Positions 32,491 to 36,358 of a DNA stretch of 36,358 nt are shown piece after piece (position 1 is the stretch's first letter; the number at the start of each line of letters is the position of its first letter). Where the stretch lies: NCBI GenBank assembly GCA_024409235.1, contig JAKSUA010000026.1, positions 1 to 36,358 of the forward strand. Reading direction: 5' to 3'. The translations under genes were made by a program, and so were the position numbers. The stretch comes from Bacteroidales bacterium (lineage in GTDB: Bacteria; Bacteroidota; Bacteroidia; Bacteroidales; UBA1715). The notes beneath the pieces are model-generated. The model made no database searches. It saw only the letters and a program-made list of their open reading frames with translations, and had not been told where the DNA came from.

Positions 32491-34359
32491 TTACTGCTTA
32501 TTATTTTGTTTCAAATTTAATGAAATTCCTCCCAGCATAGTTGTTTTTGGCAATGGATAGCCTAACATAGTTTCATAACTATCCTTGCAAAGCACCTGTT
32601 CCACTTTGCAGAAAACCGAGAACCAAGTATTTATAGGACACGAAACTCGTGCGTCCAACAACGCAAACGATTTGTTTTGTTCTGAATCGCCTGTTGCCAG
32701 ACACAATTTATCTACATATTGAGCACCAACATTTACAGTATATTTGGGTTGGTAGAATGTTCCTGTCACTCCTATTTTTTGACGCATTGCTCCAACTATA
32801 GGATTTTCCTGATACATATAGCTATAATTTCCCTGTATACCAAACGATGCTTTTCTATATTCTGCAGAAGCCTCGACACCACAATTTGAGAACTCACCCG
32901 AATTCATATTCTTTGGCTTTCCTTCTACAACAATAGTTTCTATCATATTGTCTCCTTGCGTATAGAATAATCCTATTTCAACATCATAGAAAGAATGTTC
33001 TTTTTCTTTATACAGATTCCAACTCAAATCATAACTATTACAATGTTCTGGCAACAAGTCAGGATTTGCCGAACCATACATAAACCATTCTCTCATATTT
33101 GGGGTACGGAAGCCTTTTGAATAATAGAATGCAAGGTTTCTCCATTTCACATCTACCTCAGGTATCCATTCCATACCATATTGTTCATGATAATCTACAC
33201 GAACTCCTGCATACACCCTCATAAAATCCCTAAACAAAGCAAATCTTCCATTTGCCATTATATAACCAGCGTATTCTGAGAAAGACACATTATCGGCATA
33301 GTGTTCTGTCAGTGGATTTCTATATGCATCCCCACCATACCATTTTAGATTTACGCCTGCCGTAATGACCTTATACAAACTCTCTTCTATATCAATGCCA
33401 CACAAGTAATCTTTAGAGTGAAACAAATATTCTTGCGCAGGTGCACCTACTTTATGACCATCATTTATCGTATGCTTGCCATAATTATAATAGAACTTGG
33501 TAAAACCTGAAAACATACTATGACCACACGGCATCCCATTCTGCAAAGAAATCTCTGAATTTGCTCGCAACACATCGGCATGACAGTCCAATAACGGAGT
33601 TTCTATAGTTCCCGGCATATCTATATTAAACTGAGTAATATCCGCCACGGCCTTAACTCGTAAACCGCCTGTTATCTTAACCGTTGCATTTGCATAACCA
33701 TTGTAGGAATTGTATTCAGAATTCTCCCTATATCCATTGGAATGAGAATAATTCACCCCAGTAAACAAAGAGACTTTTTTTCTTTTGTAGCCATCACTAA
33801 TGGACAAATTTGCGGTTCCGTACGTTCCCACATCTGCACGAACATGCAATGCATTTCCCAACTGATCCGATTTTCGCGTTGTGATATTCATCACACCGCC
33901 CATAGCATTGGAACCATACCGAACCGACGATGCACCGCGTATAAATGAGACTTCTTCTATATTATTACTCAAATATATGTCCGGCATAGGATGACCATAG
34001 ATGGCAGCAAACTGCGGATGGCCATCAAGCACAACAAGAATTTGCCCTTTTTTACTTGAAAAACCTCGATAGGAAATGTTTCCCGCACCACCGCTCGAAA
34101 CACCATATCCTGCAGCACCCTGATCGTTTACCAACAAGCCCGGCACATTTTTCGTAAGCAATGGCATTACCGAAGTCTCGGAACTTCCCTCTATATCTTC
34201 ACGACTTATTACCGTTTCTGGTTTAGGCTTCGATGACATTTTAGACCACTTTATAACTTGTGGCACATCCACCATCATCGGTTCTGTTTCTTGCGCTAGC
34301 GAACAAAACGAAACAGCAAAACCGCATATCAGGGTACAAATTTTCTTCTTCATCTGCAT
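32491..34359 (-). CDS. TonB-dependent outer-membrane receptor
   Basis: A 622-residue receptor. A signal peptide (MKKKICTLICGFAVSFCSLAQ) precedes a possible TonB box, a plug domain at about 45-155 (LLTKNVPGLLVNDQGAAGYG, VVLDGHPQFAAIYGHPMPD, SFIRGASSVRYGSNAMGGVMNI) and a 22-strand-type beta-barrel. It has no SusC-like extra N-terminal domain and no SusD partner, so a metal complex, cofactor or small-molecule ligand is likelier than a glycan. The polyferredoxin starts 2 bases after its stop. ATG 34353 (MKKK) is an alternative start. The ligand cannot be told from sequence. Confidence 0.92.
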   Translation of the reverse strand: MQMKKKICTLICGFAVSFCSLAQETEPMMVDVPQVIKWSKMSSKPKPETVISREDIEGSSETSVMPLLTKNVPGLLVNDQGAAGYGVSSGGAGNISYRGFSSKKGQILVVLDGHPQFAAIYGHPMPDIYLSNNIEEVSFIRGASSVRYGSNAMGGVMNITTRKSDQLGNALHVRADVGTYGTANLSISDGYKRKKVSLFTGVNYSHSNGYRENSEYNSYNGYANATVKITGGLRVKAVADITQFNIDMPGTIETPLLDCHADVLRANSEISLQNGMPCGHSMFSGFTKFYYNYGKHTINDGHKVGAPAQEYLFHSKDYLCGIDIEESLYKVITAGVNLKWYGGDAYRNPLTEHYADNVSFSEYAGYIMANGRFALFRDFMRVYAGVRVDYHEQYGMEWIPEVDVKWRNLAFYYSKGFRTPNMREWFMYGSANPDLLPEHCNSYDLSWNLYKEKEHSFYDVEIGLFYTQGDNMIETIVVEGKPKNMNSGEFSNCGVEASAEYRKASFGIQGNYSYMYQENPIVGAMRQKIGVTGTFYQPKYTVNVGAQYVDKLCLATGDSEQNKSFALLDARVSCPINTWFSVFCKVEQVLCKDSYETMLGYPLPKTTMLGGISLNLKQNNKQ

Positions 34360-34373
34360 TTTCTACAACTGGT

Positions 34374-34381
34374 CAAATGTA
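34374..34381 (-). promoter_or_regulatory. -7 promoter box of the TonB-receptor operon
   Basis: Minus-strand TACATTTG, an exact TAnnTTTG match, 15 bases before the receptor ATG, giving a short leader. It probably drives the receptor, polyferredoxin and reductase genes together. No Fur-like or other operator was recognised. Confidence 0.6.
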
Positions 34382-34412
34382 TAAAAATCTATATTTGTTT
34401 ACGCCATACAAA

Positions 34413-34449
34413 CAAAAAAGTCTTGCAAGTATTCACTTACAAGACTTTT
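34413..34449 (-). terminator. Terminator of the tRNA gene
   Basis: Minus-strand AAAAGTCTTGTAAGT / ACTTGCAAGACTTTT forms a 15-bp stem with one G-U pair and a GAAT loop, followed by more Ts. It starts about 10 bases after the tRNA 3' end and insulates it from the TonB-receptor operon. Confidence 0.9.
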
Positions 34450-34458
34450 CTTTTTTAG

Positions 34459-34531
34459 TAGCGGGAGCCAGACTCGAACTGACGACCTTTAGGTTATGAG
34501 CCTAACGAGCTACCAACTGCTCTATCCCGCG
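34459..34531 (-). tRNA. tRNA-Met (CAU), initiator type
   Basis: A complete 73-base cloverleaf without encoded CCA. Acceptor CGCGGGA pairs with TCCCGC over six positions, leaving C1 opposite U72 unpaired, an initiator hallmark. The D-stem GAGC/GCTC (A11:U24) is also initiator-like. The anticodon loop CTCATAA carries CAT. The anticodon stem is TTAGG/CCTAA, so of the three G:C pairs usual in initiators (29-31 with 39-41) the first is A:U. The T-loop TTCGAGT and discriminator A are normal. I call it tRNA-fMet with moderate confidence; an elongator is the alternative. Confidence 0.93.
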
Positions 34532-34567
34532 ATATATCTTTATTGACAATTGTCGTTTTTGGGTTTG

Positions 34568-34597
34568 CAAATGTACAAATTCAATCGTAAAAGTCAA
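34568..34597 (-). promoter_or_regulatory. Promoter of the tRNA-Met gene
   Basis: On the minus strand TTG (34597-34595), a 19-base spacer and TACATTTG (34575-34568) give both Bacteroidetes elements at the right spacing, 36 bases before the mature tRNA. This is the best full promoter match in the window. The rest of 34532-34669 holds nothing else I recognise. Confidence 0.75.
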
Positions 34598-34669
34598 GTC
34601 TTTTTTTATCTTTTTATAAAATTATGCGGAAATTACAGGGTGCGAAGCGCTTCTAACAACTATTCAGCA

Positions 34670-35665
34670 TTAGAATGCAATTATTTTGTCAGGAAAAATC
34701 TGAACCAAAACAGTGAAAGCGATTATCAACCAAAACAATGCTTCAACAAAAAATTTGTTGCGAATGTTCAGCATATAATTTGCCACAAAAATCGAAACCG
34801 GCAACAATCCATAGAACAAGAATTGATAGCCAACGTATGGCAAGAATAAATACACGCAAACAACAAGAATCAACATCAACAAGAAAATGAAGTAGTATTT
34901 TCTGGAAACCACTTTCTTCAATCCTCCTGAGAATGAATACACAACAGAAAGGATAACGATCAAAGCTAAATAGCACGAGAAAATCAGCGGGAAAAAGTAA
35001 TTAAACGACACTGTTCGTTCCGTCAACAAATTCACTTTCCATACATTTATCTGCGTGGACAAAACCCCGAAACAAAAAACACAAGCAAACACTAGGAAAA
35101 TTGGCAAAACAACGCCAATCAAAGCCGACAACCACTGACGCCAATAGAAAGGCACCAACGTCATCAAACCCAAGAATATTATCAGAGAAAAATATATTGC
35201 CGGAGCATAAAACAACGAAGCAAGAGAAAAACAAACTCCACATTCAAAAATACTTCGAAGCTCGCGTTCCTGCTTATACATTTTGAACAAGGATGCAATT
35301 CCTAATATCAAAAAGAACAGCGAAGGCTGCATTGGATTTAATTGTTTGAAATCCTGCAAGCTTGCAGAAAAAATCACAAACAACAAAACGTAGAAGATGG
35401 AACGTTTCTCAATCAATCTGACATTCGAATTGACCTTAACCAACGCAACGACATTCAAAGCCAAGATTACAATTGCCATTAATTGTCCAATAAACGGGCT
35501 ACAATTCTGAATGCTCACCAACGGTTTGTACAAAACCATTGGTGTTTCATCATAATAATGAGAGACAAATTGTGGTTCAAAGAAATTCGAGCCCCATAAT
35601 AACAAAACTATTATAGGTAGCAAAATATAATTTACCGACGAATTTCTTTGTAGGAATTGAAACAT
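34670..35665 (-). CDS. DUF6427-like polytopic membrane protein
   Basis: A 331-residue integral membrane protein with about nine to ten hydrophobic segments (for example YILLPIIVLLLWG, GQLMAIVILALNVVALV, IYFSLIIFLGLMTLVPFYW, WLSALIGVVLPIFLVFACVFCFG, YYFIFLLMLILVVCVYLFL). The opening FLQRNSSVNYILLP and the FYWRQWLSALIG loop resemble the Bacteroidetes DUF6427 family, which is of unknown function. It starts 6 bases after the purD stop and is presumably cotranscribed. No catalytic motif is visible. Confidence 0.75.
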   Translation of the reverse strand: MFQFLQRNSSVNYILLPIIVLLLWGSNFFEPQFVSHYYDETPMVLYKPLVSIQNCSPFIGQLMAIVILALNVVALVKVNSNVRLIEKRSIFYVLLFVIFSASLQDFKQLNPMQPSLFFLILGIASLFKMYKQERELRSIFECGVCFSLASLFYAPAIYFSLIIFLGLMTLVPFYWRQWLSALIGVVLPIFLVFACVFCFGVLSTQINVWKVNLLTERTVSFNYFFPLIFSCYLALIVILSVVYSFSGGLKKVVSRKYYFIFLLMLILVVCVYLFLPYVGYQFLFYGLLPVSIFVANYMLNIRNKFFVEALFWLIIAFTVLVQIFPDKIIAF

Positions 35666-35671
35666 TAGCGT

Positions 35672-36358
35672 TTATAAATCTTGACCAATATCGCGTCGAT
35701 AATACATTTTATCAAAATGAATCTTAGCAATATTTTTATAAGAAATCTTCAAAGCTGCATCTTTGTTTTCACCCAAAGATGTTACTGCCAAAACACGTCC
35801 TCCCGATGTCTTCACTTCTCCTCCATCCAATTTAGTTCCCGCATGGAAAACCGTGCTATCCGTAAATTCTTCGTCAAAAGTAATCACCTTACCCTTTTCG
35901 TATGCTTCGGGATAGCCGCCAGAAACAGCCATCACAGTTGTTGCCGAGAATGGATTTATCTCAATCTTTTCTTGCGACAACGGTCCGTTTGCTGCAGCGA
36001 CGAACAATTGCAACAAATCAGATTTAATTCGAGGAATCACAACTTCAGTTTCCGGATCGCCCATACGGACATTGTATTCAATAACCTTTGGAGTTCCATT
36101 GTCATTCATCAAGCCAAAGAAAATAAAGCCACAATACGGAATGTTATCTTCCTTCAAACCTTTTATTGTTGGTTTTATAATTTCTTCTTCTACACGCTCC
36201 ATCAATTTTTTGTCGGCAAACGGAACCGGAGAAACAGCGCCCATACCACCAGTATTCAAACCAGTATCGTGTTCACCAACACGTTTATAATCTTTTGCTT
36301 CAGGAAGAATAACATAACCTTCGCCGTCAGTCAAAACGAACACCGACATTTCAATGCC
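35672..36358 (-). CDS. purD: Phosphoribosylamine-glycine ligase, C-terminal part cut by the window edge
   Basis: ATP-grasp enzyme that joins glycine to phosphoribosylamine in purine synthesis. The visible 228 residues cover the second half: GIEMSVFVLTDGEGYVILPEAKDYKR, the nucleotide- and metal-binding GLNTGGMGAVSP, VIEYNVRMGDPETEVVIPR, and the GARS C-terminal domain to the end (FHAGTKLDGGEVKTSGGRVLAVTS). The frame is open through the last base of the window, so the N-terminal domain lies beyond. The DUF6427-like gene follows after 6 bases. Confidence 0.95.
   Translation of the reverse strand, partial: GIEMSVFVLTDGEGYVILPEAKDYKRVGEHDTGLNTGGMGAVSPVPFADKKLMERVEEEIIKPTIKGLKEDNIPYCGFIFFGLMNDNGTPKVIEYNVRMGDPETEVVIPRIKSDLLQLFVAAANGPLSQEKIEINPFSATTVMAVSGGYPEAYEKGKVITFDEEFTDSTVFHAGTKLDGGEVKTSGGRVLAVTSLGENKDAALKISYKNIAKIHFDKMYYRRDIGQDL

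Noticed and set aside
1..36358. CRISPR array, prophage or insertion sequence
   Set aside because: No regularly spaced repeats, transposase, integrase or phage structural gene was seen on either strand.

Overview
The window reads as a chromosomal segment of a low-GC member of the Bacteroidota, most likely order Bacteroidales. The evidence is protein content (long Lys/Ala-rich S2 tail, class I fumarase, FISUMP-type and FKBP lipoproteins, OstA-like protein, MauE/thioredoxin membrane protein, DUF6427 next to purD) and promoters. Many genes are preceded by a TAnnTTTG box, the Bacteroidetes -7 element, rather than E. coli-type boxes, and Shine-Dalgarno sequences are weak or absent. There is no prophage, insertion sequence, rRNA or CRISPR array.

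Layout. 1-3744 (+): end of rpsB, tsf, a strong terminator, then pyrH with a FISUMP lipoprotein and another terminator. 3757-7965: radC, a beta-propeller lipoprotein (-), argH (+) and an AlbA_2/Schlafen-type protein (-), with several tail-to-tail overlaps. 8010-11186 (-): GH30 glycosidase and class I fumarase, separated by a terminator that runs straight into the GH30 start codon. 11290-14598 (+): a His-rich CobW-type GTPase, dTDP-glucose 4,6-dehydratase and a two-domain FKBP lipoprotein. 14602-19718: small lipoprotein (-), trxB (+), then moxR-ostA, an N-acetylmuramidase-like protein and a YqaA-type membrane protein (all -). 19840-20769 (+): corA.

20809-26812 (+) is a histidine operon with unusual cargo. 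A 7-residue leader peptide with three consecutive His codons and an attenuator-type terminator precede hisG. After hisG come an NfeD/SPFH membrane pair and a three-gene cassette with translationally overlapping genes (DUF3791 family, DUF3990 ADP-ribosyltransferase-like, small third protein), and only then hisD and hisC. hisB does not follow; a 325-base gene-poor stretch with a possible coding remnant and a terminator closes the unit.

27200-34359 is a redox/export neighbourhood. A TonB-dependent receptor, a polyferredoxin membrane protein (NapH-like plus NapG-like) and a twin-arginine-signal aldo/keto reductase fused to 4Fe-4S and DUF1893 domains are followed directly by a minimal tatA-tatC pair. 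A MauE-type membrane protein with a CxxC thioredoxin-like tail converges on tatC. I infer an envelope electron-transfer system co-located with the Tat export machinery its reductase would need. 34413-36358 (-): an initiator-type tRNA-Met with its own promoter and terminator, a DUF6427 membrane protein and the C-terminal part of purD.

The two best candidates for undescribed biology are the histidine-attenuated operon carrying an ADP-ribosyltransferase-like cassette and the TonB receptor/polyferredoxin/Tat-reductase/TatAC cluster. All family names come from reading the sequence; no database search was run.
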